The translations under genes and the position numbers were made by a program. The notes below the pieces were generated by a model, which did not search any database, was not told the origin of the DNA, and saw only the letters and a program-made list of their open reading frames with translations. DNA of 64,000 nucleotides from NCBI RefSeq assembly GCF_028765575.1, contig NZ_JARACO010000004.1, positions 1-64,000 on the forward strand. Direction: 5' to 3'. This stretch comes from Aliivibrio sp. S3MY1 (GTDB lineage: Bacteria; Pseudomonadota; Gammaproteobacteria; Enterobacterales; Vibrionaceae). Shown here piece by piece: positions 29,273 to 37,966 of the stretch. Position 1 is the first letter of the stretch; each line of letters opens with the position of its first letter.

Positions 29273-29301
29273 TTGGCTAGTCTACGGTTAAACGATACAC
29301 T
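29273..29301 (+). promoter_or_regulatory. Predicted bioA promoter
   Basis: TTGGCT (29273-29278), a 17-bp spacer and TACACT (29296-29301) would start transcription inside the BirA operator. The boxes match four of six consensus bases each. Confidence 0.45.
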
Positions 29302-29306
29302 GTCAA
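29279..29306 (-). promoter_or_regulatory. Predicted bioB promoter
   Basis: On the minus strand a perfect TTGACA (29301-29306) lies 16 bp before TAGACT (29279-29284). The -35 box is inside the left half of the BirA operator, so BirA binding would block it. Confidence 0.55.
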
Positions 29307-29332
29307 CCTTAATGGATGGATAAAGTTTACAA
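29300..29332. promoter_or_regulatory. BirA operator (bioO)
   Basis: CTGTCAACC (29300-29308) and AGTTTACAA (29324-29332) are half-sites 15 bp apart. They match the known TTGTAAACC...GGTTTACAA palindrome at 7/9 and 8/9 positions. The site lies between divergent bioA and bioB, as in E. coli, and overlaps the predicted promoters. Confidence 0.85.
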
Positions 29333-29343
29333 CTGGTGAATTA

Positions 29344-30624
29344 ATGAACAATAGCGTCGACTTGGATTTTGACCGTCAGCACATTTGGCATCCCTACACA
29401 TCTACAATTAACCCGCTTTCTTGCTACCCTGTCACTCACGCGAATGGAGTCAATCTCTATTTAGAAAATGGGGCGGAATTGGTTGATGGAATGTCTTCTT
29501 GGTGGTCTACCATTCACGGTTACTGTCATCCTCACCTTAACCAAGCGCTTAAAGATCAAACCGATAAAATGGCACACGTGATGTTTGGTGGTATTACGCA
29601 TCAGCCTGCAGTCGATTTATGTAAAAAGTTAGTTGAACTGAGCCCTTCTCGATTAGAGCAAGTCTTTTTAGCCGATTCTGGCTCAGTAGCGGTCGAAGTA
29701 AGTTTAAAAATGGCTCTGCAATATTGGCACGCCAAAGGACAACCTCGATCGAAATTCGTTACCGTTCGACATGGTTACCATGGTGATACCTTTGCCGCGA
29801 TGTCGGTAACTGATCCCGATAATTCTATGCACGGTTTATACAAAGGTTTTTTACCAGAGCATCTGTTTGTTGAATCACCAATCAGTAAATTTGGTGGTGA
29901 ATGGAACCCTGAAGATATTCTTCCTTTAGAAAAGATACTGGCTGAACGCCATGAAGAGATCGCCGCCATGATCCTTGAACCTATTGTTCAGGGGGCTGGC
30001 GGAATGCGTTTATACCACCCTCAATATTTGAAAGAAGTGCGCCGTTTGTGTGATCAATATGGCTTACTTCTGATTCTAGATGAGATAGCAACCGGCTTTG
30101 GACGAACAGGAAAGTTATTTGCTTGTGAGCACGCAGGCATTGAACCTGACATCATGTGTATTGGTAAGGCACTTACAGGCGGCTACATGACATTATCTGC
30201 AACACTCACCAGTAAAGTTGTTGCTGATACTGTATGCAGTGGAGATGCGGGCTGCTTTATGCATGGCCCAACCTTTATGGGAAACCCACTGGCTTGTGCT
30301 GTTGCGAATGCCAGTTTAGAACTGATCCAACAAAATCATTGGCAGACTCAAACTAAACAGATTGAAACCTGCTTTTCAGAATTACTGCCTCAACTTAAAA
30401 AACACGATGTGGTTGCCGATGTTCGATGGCTTGGCGCAATAGGCGTTGTGGAATTAACCACGCCTGTTGAGATGGAAAAAATCCAAGCACACTTTGTCGA
30501 ACAAGGCGTTTGGATACGTCCATTTGGTAAACTGATCTATATGATGCCTCCGTTTATTTCACAGCCTGAACACATTACTAAGTTGGTTAATGCCATTGAT
30601 AGTGCATTAAGCGATCTGTTTTAA
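29344..30624 (+). CDS. bioA: Adenosylmethionine-8-amino-7-oxononanoate aminotransferase
   Basis: The 426-aa class III aminotransferase makes 7,8-diaminopelargonate using SAM as amino donor. Motifs: 'IWHPYTS', '[16 protein letters not shown]', '[36 protein letters not shown]' with the PLP lysine, and '[14 protein letters not shown]'. It is divergent from bioBFCD and followed by a terminator. Confidence 0.97.
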   Translation: MNNSVDLDFDRQHIWHPYTSTINPLSCYPVTHANGVNLYLENGAELVDGMSSWWSTIHGYCHPHLNQALKDQTDKMAHVMFGGITHQPAVDLCKKLVELSPSRLEQVFLADSGSVAVEVSLKMALQYWHAKGQPRSKFVTVRHGYHGDTFAAMSVTDPDNSMHGLYKGFLPEHLFVESPISKFGGEWNPEDILPLEKILAERHEEIAAMILEPIVQGAGGMRLYHPQYLKEVRRLCDQYGLLLILDEIATGFGRTGKLFACEHAGIEPDIMCIGKALTGGYMTLSATLTSKVVADTVCSGDAGCFMHGPTFMGNPLACAVANASLELIQQNHWQTQTKQIETCFSELLPQLKKHDVVADVRWLGAIGVVELTTPVEMEKIQAHFVEQGVWIRPFGKLIYMMPPFISQPEHITKLVNAIDSALSDLF

Positions 30625-30650
30625 TTCAAAAGAGCACATTAAAACGGCAT

Positions 30651-30691
30651 AAAAAAACCGATACCTTTGACTAAAAGTGTATCGGTTTTAT
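30651..30691. terminator. Bidirectional terminator after bioA
   Basis: CCGATAC (30658-30664) pairs with GTATCGG (30679-30685); the A and T runs outside extend the stem and provide tails on both strands. It separates bioA from a convergent small gene. Confidence 0.88.
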
Positions 30692-30715
30692 TTGCTGTTA
30701 ACGTAAAATTTGTCG

Positions 30716-30925
30716 TTATTTTACTTTAGGCTCATTGGTAAAATCATCTTCTACTAGCTTGTAGATAATGAAAATAGCCAGCTCTAATAATACGGTCAGC
30801 ACCAAGCTCATGATCACGTAGCGCTCACTGAAAATACCAATACCATGTAGTACGGTTGATTGAATAACAAATGCACCAACAACACCTAAAATCAGCAATT
30901 GTAAAAACTTAATGAACTTCAGCAT
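30716..30925 (-). CDS. Small two-helix membrane protein, 69 aa
   Basis: The product is unrecognised. Two membrane helices are visible (about 6-25 and 37-55), followed by an acidic and basic tail 'KLVEDDFTNEPKVK'. The ATG has a strong AAGGA ribosome site 6 nt upstream, which supports a real gene. It is a single-gene unit convergent with bioA. The length resembles PsiE-like fragments, but no family can be claimed. Confidence 0.72.
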   Translation of the reverse strand: MLKFIKFLQLLILGVVGAFVIQSTVLHGIGIFSERYVIMSLVLTVLLELAIFIIYKLVEDDFTNEPKVK

Positions 30926-31051
30926 GTAAATTCCTTCTTTATTATCATTGTCTTAAAAATCATCTTAATAGAGTACACCAATTAAACGACTTCTCTATGC
31001 TAACTTTCAATTTAAACCATTTTTTCTTATATTTATGCCAAAAAAATAGAA

Positions 31052-31609
31052 TTATTCTGGCAGCCAATGGTTATTTATCTTAGAGGTAAGAATATGGTCT
31101 TCCCATGCACCATTAATGTAGAGGTAATCTTTCGCCTCTCCCTCTTTAACAAAACCCAGTGTCGATAACACATTACCACTTTTTTTATTGTGTGGAATAT
31201 ACGCAGCCATGATCCGATGAAGATGTTGAACAGAGAACATCCAATCCACCGTATGCTCTAGCGCGCGCTGCATAATCCCATTACCTTGATAATGTTCATC
31301 AAGAGAGTAGCCAACATGACCGGCGTGAAATGGAAAGCGAGTAATGTTACTAAAACTCACTGAGCCAATAATTTTCTTCTCCTGAGTATCAAAAATCACA
31401 AAATAGAAAGCCAAATTATGTTTATGTAATTCAGCCAATTGCAATAAACGTTGCTTCCAACCTTCAGCGGTAAAGAAGGAGTTCGCGCGCTTGGGCTCCC
31501 ATGGTTCTAAATGGTGTCGATTGCGCATAAAGTAATTAGCAATCATCACAGAATCACTGCTTTTAATTAAACGAACTTGATAATGGTCAAACTCAAAATG
31601 CACATCCAT
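31052..31609 (-). CDS. RimJ-like GNAT N-acetyltransferase
   Basis: The 185-aa protein has the RimJ/RimL pattern: 'VRLIKSSDSVMIANYFMRNRHHLEPWEP', 'AGHVGYSLDEHYQGNGIMQRALEHTVDWMF' (acetyl-CoA loop), 'HRIMAAYIPHNKKSGNVLSTLGFVKEGEAKDYLYINGAWEDHILTS'. RimJ acetylates the N terminus of ribosomal protein S5. It lies 9 bp downstream of tyrR and is probably co-transcribed. Confidence 0.85.
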   Translation of the reverse strand: MDVHFEFDHYQVRLIKSSDSVMIANYFMRNRHHLEPWEPKRANSFFTAEGWKQRLLQLAELHKHNLAFYFVIFDTQEKKIIGSVSFSNITRFPFHAGHVGYSLDEHYQGNGIMQRALEHTVDWMFSVQHLHRIMAAYIPHNKKSGNVLSTLGFVKEGEAKDYLYINGAWEDHILTSKINNHWLPE

Positions 31610-31618
31610 GTCATTCCC

Positions 31619-33166
31619 CTACTTCTTACCTATTCCGTAGTCTCGCAACTTATTCGCTATTGCGGTATGCGAAACACCTAATCGTTTTGCTAATTTACGA
31701 CTGGATGGGAACTCACCGTATAGTCCAGTTAGGATCATTGATTCATACGATTTCATGATCTCATCAAGTGTGCCATCTACATTAATATCCATCATATTTG
31801 CTGCTTTAGCATCTGATATTGGCAGCATGAAATGTGAGGTATTTAACTGATTTCTATCCATTTGAGTTAACGCTTTTAGTGTCGAACTCTTTAACTGGCG
31901 TACATTTCCCGGCCATGAATAACTGCGTAAATACTCATACACCTCTTCTGAAATAGACGGTTTAACAATAGCCAACTCTTTGCATAACTGAGCCACAAAA
32001 AACTCAAACAAAGTAGCAATATCAGAAGGACGCTCACGCAGTGGTGGGATCTCCAAAAATAATACGTTTAAGCGATAATAAAGATCTTCTCTGAATACGC
32101 CTTGTTCCACTAATTCTAGTAGTTCCTTCTTACTTGCGCCAATGATCCCTACATCAACATGGATCTCTTTCTCTTCACCCACTCGACGAAAATTACCATC
32201 TTGAATAAAACGTAACAGTTTGATTTGTAACAGTGGGCTCATCTCACTGATCTCATCAAAGAAGACCGTGCCACCATCCGCTTGCTCAATGATCCCTTTT
32301 TTTCCTTCAGGCATATTAGGGAATGCACCTGGAGCGTAGCCAAACAATTCAGTCTCAGCGACATCATCAGGCATGGCTGCACAGTTAACCACCATGAAGG
32401 CTTTTCCTGAACGGATAGAGGCATTGTGACAAGCACGAGCTAACATTTCTTTGCCTGTGCCCGTTTCACCTTGGATCAATAATGATTGATCAATATCTGA
32501 TAATTTCTTTGCTTGTGAGATCAAGGTTTTATATTTAGTCGAAGACCCTACAAAATGCTCAAAGCCAAGATTAGAGGATTCTGGAATAAATGGACGAGCT
32601 AATTTTAGATCCATTGCAGGTTTGATGATCACTACTGCACTGGCTAAAATTGAGGCATTATCATCATCGGTAATGTATACCGGCATGATTTCCATCACGT
32701 AATTCATGCCTGCAATATCCATAGACTCTCGCTGACGAACACGAGACTCTTCTAACCAATGCATCACATTAAAATTTGGTAATAACATACTCGCAGGCTC
32801 ACCAATGAGTGCCTCTTTATCTACATTAAATAAAGACGCAACTGCCTGATTTGCATTATCAATTTTCCCTTTGAGATCAATTGCAAATACAGGATCCGGT
32901 AAGGTACTTAATACTGCGAGTAATTCCATATTACGACGTTCACTTGGTAAGAATGGAATTTTACGAACATCCATAACGCCATCAATTCGACGAATTTTGG
33001 CCATTAGTTGGCTGAACTCATCAAATTCTACTTCAGGAAAATTAAGATATATTAAGCCTGTTTTTTCAATCTCAATATCTCGTAAATCAATATTCTGAGA
33101 AGCCAGAATATCTAACAATTCACGGGTTAGACCTAATCGATCTTTACATTGCACTTCAAGACGCAC
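31619..33166 (-). CDS. tyrR: Transcriptional regulator TyrR
   Basis: The 515-aa protein aligns throughout with E. coli TyrR. It has an N-terminal ACT domain (MRLEVQCKDRLGLTRELLDIL), a PAS domain (about 78-190), a sigma-54-type AAA domain with Walker A 'GETGTGKE', and a C-terminal Fis-type HTH ('SSRKLAKRLGVSHTAIANKL'). The sigma-54 contact loop GAFTGA is changed to 'GAFPNM' and the adjacent stretch 'PEGKKG' is as in E. coli, so it should act at sigma-70 promoters. It responds to aromatic amino acids. Confidence 0.95.
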   Translation of the reverse strand: MRLEVQCKDRLGLTRELLDILASQNIDLRDIEIEKTGLIYLNFPEVEFDEFSQLMAKIRRIDGVMDVRKIPFLPSERRNMELLAVLSTLPDPVFAIDLKGKIDNANQAVASLFNVDKEALIGEPASMLLPNFNVMHWLEESRVRQRESMDIAGMNYVMEIMPVYITDDDNASILASAVVIIKPAMDLKLARPFIPESSNLGFEHFVGSSTKYKTLISQAKKLSDIDQSLLIQGETGTGKEMLARACHNASIRSGKAFMVVNCAAMPDDVAETELFGYAPGAFPNMPEGKKGIIEQADGGTVFFDEISEMSPLLQIKLLRFIQDGNFRRVGEEKEIHVDVGIIGASKKELLELVEQGVFREDLYYRLNVLFLEIPPLRERPSDIATLFEFFVAQLCKELAIVKPSISEEVYEYLRSYSWPGNVRQLKSSTLKALTQMDRNQLNTSHFMLPISDAKAANMMDINVDGTLDEIMKSYESMILTGLYGEFPSSRKLAKRLGVSHTAIANKLRDYGIGKK

Positions 33167-33244
33167 AAAAATTCCTTAAATAATAGGTGTCACAATATGT
33201 TTACAGTCAGTTTGCGTGAGTACAAAAAAAGAGTCAAGCTGAAG

Positions 33245-33274
33245 TGATCCAAATCGAGCGTTAATTCGTTTAAA
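33245..33274 (+). promoter_or_regulatory. Predicted RpoE/ChrR-type ECF promoter for ybgA-phrB-phoD
   Basis: TGATCC (33245-33250) is followed by AAATCGAGCG and, after 18 bp, TTTAAA. The -35 and its AAAT-CGA extension match the site upstream of the ECF sigma gene in this window (TGATCTAAATACGA). In Rhodobacter, RpoE-ChrR uses TGATCC-type -35 boxes and controls a photolyase gene. The -10 is weak. Confidence 0.5.
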
Positions 33275-33313
33275 TACTTATTGATAATAAAAATAAGCAA
33301 TGGAGAGTCAATT

Positions 33314-34258
33314 ATGGATATTCAAGTTGGTATAAGTTCTTGTGTTAATGGTGCCAGTGTTCGGTTTGATGGTGGACATAAAAGCAACAAGTTTGCTTCT
33401 AAAGTTCTTGCGCCCTATTTTTCTTATGTCCCTATTTGCCCAGAAGTTGGCAGCGGTATGTCGGTACCAAGGCCCACCATACGCTTAATCACAAATGAAG
33501 AGAGAATTGCCCTTGTTGATTCAAAAGATGCCTCTTTAGACTATACAGATTCAATGATCGACTTCTCACAAAAAACGGTGAATCGTTTAAAAGAAACAGA
33601 GATGTGTGGTTATATTGTTTGTGCGAATTCGCCAAGCTGTGGCATGGAACGCGTTAAGGTATACAGTAAAAACAGTGCGACAAAAAATGGCGTTGGTCTT
33701 TACACTCAAATCCTAATGAAGGAAATGCCTTGGCTACCAGTAGAAGAAGATGGTCGATTAAGCGATCCTGTACTTAAAGAGAACTTTATTACTCGTGTAT
33801 TTTGTTTACACGATTTATATCAATCAATGGAGGGAGCTCCAACCGCAGGGAAAATCATCGCATTCCATTCTCGTTATAAATACACTCTGATGTCACACTC
33901 CACCGTTGGATATAAAAACTTAGGCAAATTGGTGGCTAAAGTGGCTGATTACGATATTAATGAGTTTTTTGCTATTTATCGTACGCAGCTAATGCAGACA
34001 ATGGCGATCCGAGCTTCTCGCAAGAACAACACGAATGTATTAATGCATCTTCAGGGATATTTCAAAAAAGAACTTGAGTCACCACAAAAACAAGAGCTTG
34101 CTCAAATAATCCAAGATTACAATCAAGGGTTATTGCCTTTGCTTTCACCAATTACCTTAATTAAGCACCATTTAGGTATTCATACCAATGAGTATTTAGC
34201 AAAGCAATCTTTCCTTAATCCATACCCTCAAGAGCTGAGATTACGTTATGGATTATAA
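33314..34258 (+). CDS. YbgA-like DUF523/DUF1722 protein
   Basis: The 314-aa protein combines DUF523 at the N terminus ('VGISSCVNGASVRFDGGHK', 'CPEVGSGMSVPRPTIRL', 'NSPSCGMERVKVY', conserved cysteines) and DUF1722 at the C terminus ('YKYTLMSHSTVGYKNLGKLVA'). E. coli YbgA (DUF1722) is encoded next to phrB as well. DUF523 cysteines could bind an iron-sulfur cluster; the function is unknown. The ATG at 33314 has GGAGAG upstream; an in-frame start at 33281 does not. It overlaps phrB by 11 bp. Confidence 0.88.
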   Translation: MDIQVGISSCVNGASVRFDGGHKSNKFASKVLAPYFSYVPICPEVGSGMSVPRPTIRLITNEERIALVDSKDASLDYTDSMIDFSQKTVNRLKETEMCGYIVCANSPSCGMERVKVYSKNSATKNGVGLYTQILMKEMPWLPVEEDGRLSDPVLKENFITRVFCLHDLYQSMEGAPTAGKIIAFHSRYKYTLMSHSTVGYKNLGKLVAKVADYDINEFFAIYRTQLMQTMAIRASRKNNTNVLMHLQGYFKKELESPQKQELAQIIQDYNQGLLPLLSPITLIKHHLGIHTNEYLAKQSFLNPYPQELRLRYGL

Positions 34259-35687
34259 ACTAACCATGCAATGCGTTTGGTTTCGTACCGATTTAAGAGT
34301 GGCGGATAACCCAGCGTTATCCGCAGCGCTTGCTAATCAAGTACCGACTATTGCTATCTTTGTTGCAAGCGAATCTCAATGGCAGCAACACCATAAAGCA
34401 TCCATTCAAATCGATTTGATAAAGAGGCGCTTACTTGAGCTTGAAAAAGAGCTTCACTCATTAAATATCCCTTTGCTGGTATTATCTTGCCCTTGGTTCA
34501 AGGATGTTCCACCACAACTGCACGGATTATGTAAAGATCTTGGTATATCACATCTATTTGCCAATAAAGAATATGAAGCAGATGAATTAAGCAGAGATGC
34601 CAATGTTGCAACCCAACTCTCTGATGTTCAATGTGCTTTTTATGATGCTAAATGTGCCGTAGATGTTGGAAAGGTACGGAATAAAGCCCACCAGCCTTAT
34701 AAGGTTTTTACACCCTTTAAAAAAGCATGGAGAGAGTACTTTTATCAGCACTTTCCAAGCATTGAAAAAGTGACCGCTTCAGTTGAGTTATCGGCGACAC
34801 AGTTACGCTCACTTCAACGTTATCATGACCCTACATTTACTGGCTCTATCAGTAATGAAAGTAAGGCGTGGTCAGTTTCAAATAAAACAATAGTCGATGC
34901 CATGCGTCAGTTTTGTCGCGAAAAATCACAACAATATGATGAGCAACGAGATTACCCTGCAATTGAAGGGACGAGTCAACTCTCTCCTTATCTAGCTATT
35001 GGCGCGATTTCAGCAAAACAGTGCATTTTACGTTTGCATTTGGAAGCAAATAACCAATTAACTCAGGGGCAAGAAATTTGGCTTGATGAGTTAATATGGC
35101 GAGAGTTCTACACTCATCTACTTCACTTTTATCCATTATTATCTAAAAACCACGCTTTTTTAAGCTTTGACAAATACATTGAATGGAATAACGACAGAGA
35201 CAAATTTGAACAGTGGTGTAAAGGCGAAACCGGTTTCCCTATTGTTGATGCTGCAATGAAACAACTCAACAATACCGGTTGGATGCATAATCGCCTGCGA
35301 ATGATCACCGCCAGTTTTTTAGTTAAAGATTTACACATTGATTGGCGTTGGGGCGAACAGTACTTTATGTCAAAACTTATTGATGGTGACTTTGCCTCGA
35401 ATAATGGCGGTTGGCAGTGGTGTGCATCAGTAGGTTGTGACAGCACACCTTACTTTCGGATATTCAACCCCACCACCCAAAGTGAACGCTTTGATAATAA
35501 AGGGGTTTTCATTAAGTATTGGTTACCTGAATTAACAGCCCTAACAGGAAAACTGCTGCATCAGCCCAATAGTAAACCACTATTAAAGCCTGATAATTAT
35601 GTAGAGCCTATTATTGAGCATGCAATACAGCGCTTAACAACATTGGATATCTACAAAAACGCCAAAGCTCAAGATGTTGCAAGTTAG
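34248..35687 (+). CDS. phrB: Deoxyribodipyrimidine photolyase (class I CPD)
   Basis: The 479-aa enzyme repairs UV-made cyclobutane dimers with blue light. It has an N-terminal antenna-binding alpha/beta domain ('VWFRTDLRVADNPALSAA') and a C-terminal FAD domain with 'SQLSPYLAIGAIS', 'LIWREFYTHLLHFYP', 'TGFPIVDAAMKQLNNTGWMHNRLRMI' and 'DGDFASNNGGWQWCASVGCD'. These match class I CPD photolyases. It sits between the DUF1722 and PhoD-like genes, behind a predicted ECF promoter. Confidence 0.95.
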   Translation: MDYKLTMQCVWFRTDLRVADNPALSAALANQVPTIAIFVASESQWQQHHKASIQIDLIKRRLLELEKELHSLNIPLLVLSCPWFKDVPPQLHGLCKDLGISHLFANKEYEADELSRDANVATQLSDVQCAFYDAKCAVDVGKVRNKAHQPYKVFTPFKKAWREYFYQHFPSIEKVTASVELSATQLRSLQRYHDPTFTGSISNESKAWSVSNKTIVDAMRQFCREKSQQYDEQRDYPAIEGTSQLSPYLAIGAISAKQCILRLHLEANNQLTQGQEIWLDELIWREFYTHLLHFYPLLSKNHAFLSFDKYIEWNNDRDKFEQWCKGETGFPIVDAAMKQLNNTGWMHNRLRMITASFLVKDLHIDWRWGEQYFMSKLIDGDFASNNGGWQWCASVGCDSTPYFRIFNPTTQSERFDNKGVFIKYWLPELTALTGKLLHQPNSKPLLKPDNYVEPIIEHAIQRLTTLDIYKNAKAQDVAS

Positions 35688-35739
35688 TCATAGCAAGTAT
35701 TATGATGGTCTCATCTGTTATTAAGAGTTGTATTAATTG

Positions 35740-37608
35740 ATGTCTAAATCACTGCCTTTTATTCTTGCTGGACCTATGGTTCGAAAAACGATGGCTCATG
35801 AAATTAACCTATGGTTATCCACTACTAAACCATTGCATGGTCGAACGAAGATCAGTACCAACAGTGGTGAGTACGAGTTTGAAATCACACAAGAACAAGG
35901 CATTCAATTAGGTCAATGCGCTTGGGTTTATCTTCTACGCTGCCAAGCTGATTTCCCGGTTAATCAACGTATCCAATATGATATCGACACTCAAGATGGT
36001 TTGTTGTCACAACTGGTTCCTGACGCGTTATATGAAGATGAGTCTTCTTTTACCTTATTCATCAAAGACAAGGCTGATTATGTCTTACATGGATCTTGTC
36101 GTAACCCTCATTATGCCAGTAAAGACAGCTTAGTTATTGCAAACCAACAACTAAAGACACAAGCCCTTGAAGAGAGAGCCGCTTTACTGATGATGAGTGG
36201 TGATCAAATCTATGCCGATGATGTAGCTGGACCTATGCTGCATGCTATTCAACAAATTATTCCTCAATTAGGATTATTTGAAGAAACTCTAATTCACTCA
36301 GAAATCACCAATGATACTGAGTTATATGCCCATCCTCATAATTTGTATTACCGAGATAAGATCTTGCCACATTATGTCGAGAGGAATAATTTTTTATCTC
36401 GCTGCAGCCTGTATCAAACTCGTCCTATTTTCAGCTCAACAAAGCATGAAAACCATTTAATGAGTATTGCTGAATTTTTTGTCATGTACTTACTCGTATG
36501 GTCCCCGACTTTGTGGAAGCGCATTACTCTGCCAAACTCATTGCCTAATCTAGAGCCAAAATGGCAAAAAATGTGGCAAGAAGAAAAACAGCAGATCGAT
36601 CTTTTTGTTGCAGGCTTAAACGATGCACAACAACTGTTTGCGCATATGCCGACCTATATGATTTTTGATGATCACGATATTACTGATGATTGGAATTTAA
36701 CTATTGGCTGGGAAAATGCCGTAAATGGTGATCTACTAGCCTCTCAAGTCATTGGTAATGGCTTGATCAGCTATTTTCTATGTCAAGGTTGGGGAAATAA
36801 CCCAGAGCAGTTTGATGAAGAGTTCCTAACATCATTCAGAGCGTTATTTGCCAATTACGACAACGCACAGCATCATAAATTAATTTGGCAACTTACTCGC
36901 TTTGAACAATGGCATTACTCGATCCACACCAGTCCAAAAATGGTGGTACTAGATACACGTACTCGCCGCTGGCGCTCAGAATCTAACACCAATAAGCCCT
37001 CTGGTTTGATGGATTGGGAGGCTTTGCTCGATCTTCAGCATGAACTAATAGATCAAGAGTCCATCATTATCGTTTCAGCAACGCCAATATTTGGGGTTAA
37101 GTTTATTGAAGCTCTCCAAAAAACCATGACGATACTTGGGCAACCATTAATGGTTGATGCTGAAAATTGGATGACTCACCCAGGCTCAGCAAATACATTA
37201 TTGAGTATTCTGACTCACCCTAAAACACCACAAAACTTTGTAATTCTGTCTGGTGATGTGCATTACTCTTTCGCCTATGACATTAAATTACGTCATAGTA
37301 AATCAAGCCCTGATATTTACCAGATCACCTGCAGTGGGTTTAAAAATGAGTTTCCCAATAAGCTATTACGTGTATGTGATTTTATGGACAGAGTACTTTA
37401 TAGCCCACATTCACCGTTAAACTGGTTCACGAAACGTAAGAATTTATTAGTCACCAAACGAGATCCATCGGTCGCCAATAACGATAAGCTCATTAATAAA
37501 AGTTCAATTGGGGAGTTAAGATTGGATGAAAAAGGCAAGCCGGAGCAGATTTCAATTTTAACCGCGGAAGGAGAATCTATTTCCTTCTTGCCTAAATCAA
37601 GTGATTAA
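35740..37608 (+). CDS. PhoD-like metallophosphatase family protein
   Basis: The 622-aa protein has an N-terminal beta domain and a PhoD-type metallophosphoesterase domain. Motifs are 'LHGSCRNPHYASKDSL', 'LMMSGDQIYADD', 'MIFDDHDITDDWNL' and 'VILSGDVHYSF', which supply the metal ligands. No signal peptide is present, so unlike classical PhoD it should stay in the cytoplasm. An in-frame TTG lies directly before the ATG at 35740; ATG is chosen. It is the third gene of the phrB operon. The substrate is unknown. Confidence 0.85.
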   Translation: MSKSLPFILAGPMVRKTMAHEINLWLSTTKPLHGRTKISTNSGEYEFEITQEQGIQLGQCAWVYLLRCQADFPVNQRIQYDIDTQDGLLSQLVPDALYEDESSFTLFIKDKADYVLHGSCRNPHYASKDSLVIANQQLKTQALEERAALLMMSGDQIYADDVAGPMLHAIQQIIPQLGLFEETLIHSEITNDTELYAHPHNLYYRDKILPHYVERNNFLSRCSLYQTRPIFSSTKHENHLMSIAEFFVMYLLVWSPTLWKRITLPNSLPNLEPKWQKMWQEEKQQIDLFVAGLNDAQQLFAHMPTYMIFDDHDITDDWNLTIGWENAVNGDLLASQVIGNGLISYFLCQGWGNNPEQFDEEFLTSFRALFANYDNAQHHKLIWQLTRFEQWHYSIHTSPKMVVLDTRTRRWRSESNTNKPSGLMDWEALLDLQHELIDQESIIIVSATPIFGVKFIEALQKTMTILGQPLMVDAENWMTHPGSANTLLSILTHPKTPQNFVILSGDVHYSFAYDIKLRHSKSSPDIYQITCSGFKNEFPNKLLRVCDFMDRVLYSPHSPLNWFTKRKNLLVTKRDPSVANNDKLINKSSIGELRLDEKGKPEQISILTAEGESISFLPKSSD

Positions 37609-37647
37609 ATCACTTTGTACTATTAAAAATAGTGAGCATTGAAAACA

Positions 37648-37785
37648 TTAATCGTTGAGGGTAGTGTCAGAACCACTCTCAACCTCTATTGAATTATGGA
37701 AATATAGACCCGCTTCAATTGCGTCTAGCCACTCTAATTCCACCTCTTCATGATACCTCGTTTTATCAAGGTAGTTTGCACTCAT
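37648..37785 (-). CDS. Small acidic protein, 45 aa
   Basis: The 45-codon ORF starts [20 protein letters not shown] and ends ...GSDTTLND. It has a strong AAGGA ribosome site 7 nt before the ATG. It is rich in Asp and Glu and lacks a signal or membrane segment. No family is recognised. It is divergent from the ChaN-type lipoprotein gene and shares its 181-bp upstream region, which contains a Fur-box-like site. It lies convergent to the PhoD-like gene. Confidence 0.6.
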   Translation of the reverse strand: MSANYLDKTRYHEEVELEWLDAIEAGLYFHNSIEVESGSDTTLND

Positions 37786-37887
37786 AGTAATATCCTTATG
37801 TGAGTTCCAAGAGCCCGATTATACGAGTCTTGAATTGCAATACTGTGACAGAGATACGAGTTCTAGTTCAAATTACACCATCACAAA

Positions 37888-37902
37888 TGGTAATGATTAC
37901 TA
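37888..37902. promoter_or_regulatory. Fur-box-like site
   Basis: TGGTAATGATTACTA matches the 7-1-7 Fur core TGATAATNATTATCA at 11 of 14 informative positions. It lies 64 bp upstream of the ChaN-family lipoprotein gene, whose relatives are iron-regulated. Confidence 0.6.
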
Positions 37903-37966
37903 TTAAGATTGAATTATCTCTCGTTTTATCCTACTCTATAGGACTGTTCTCTATTGAATCTCTATT

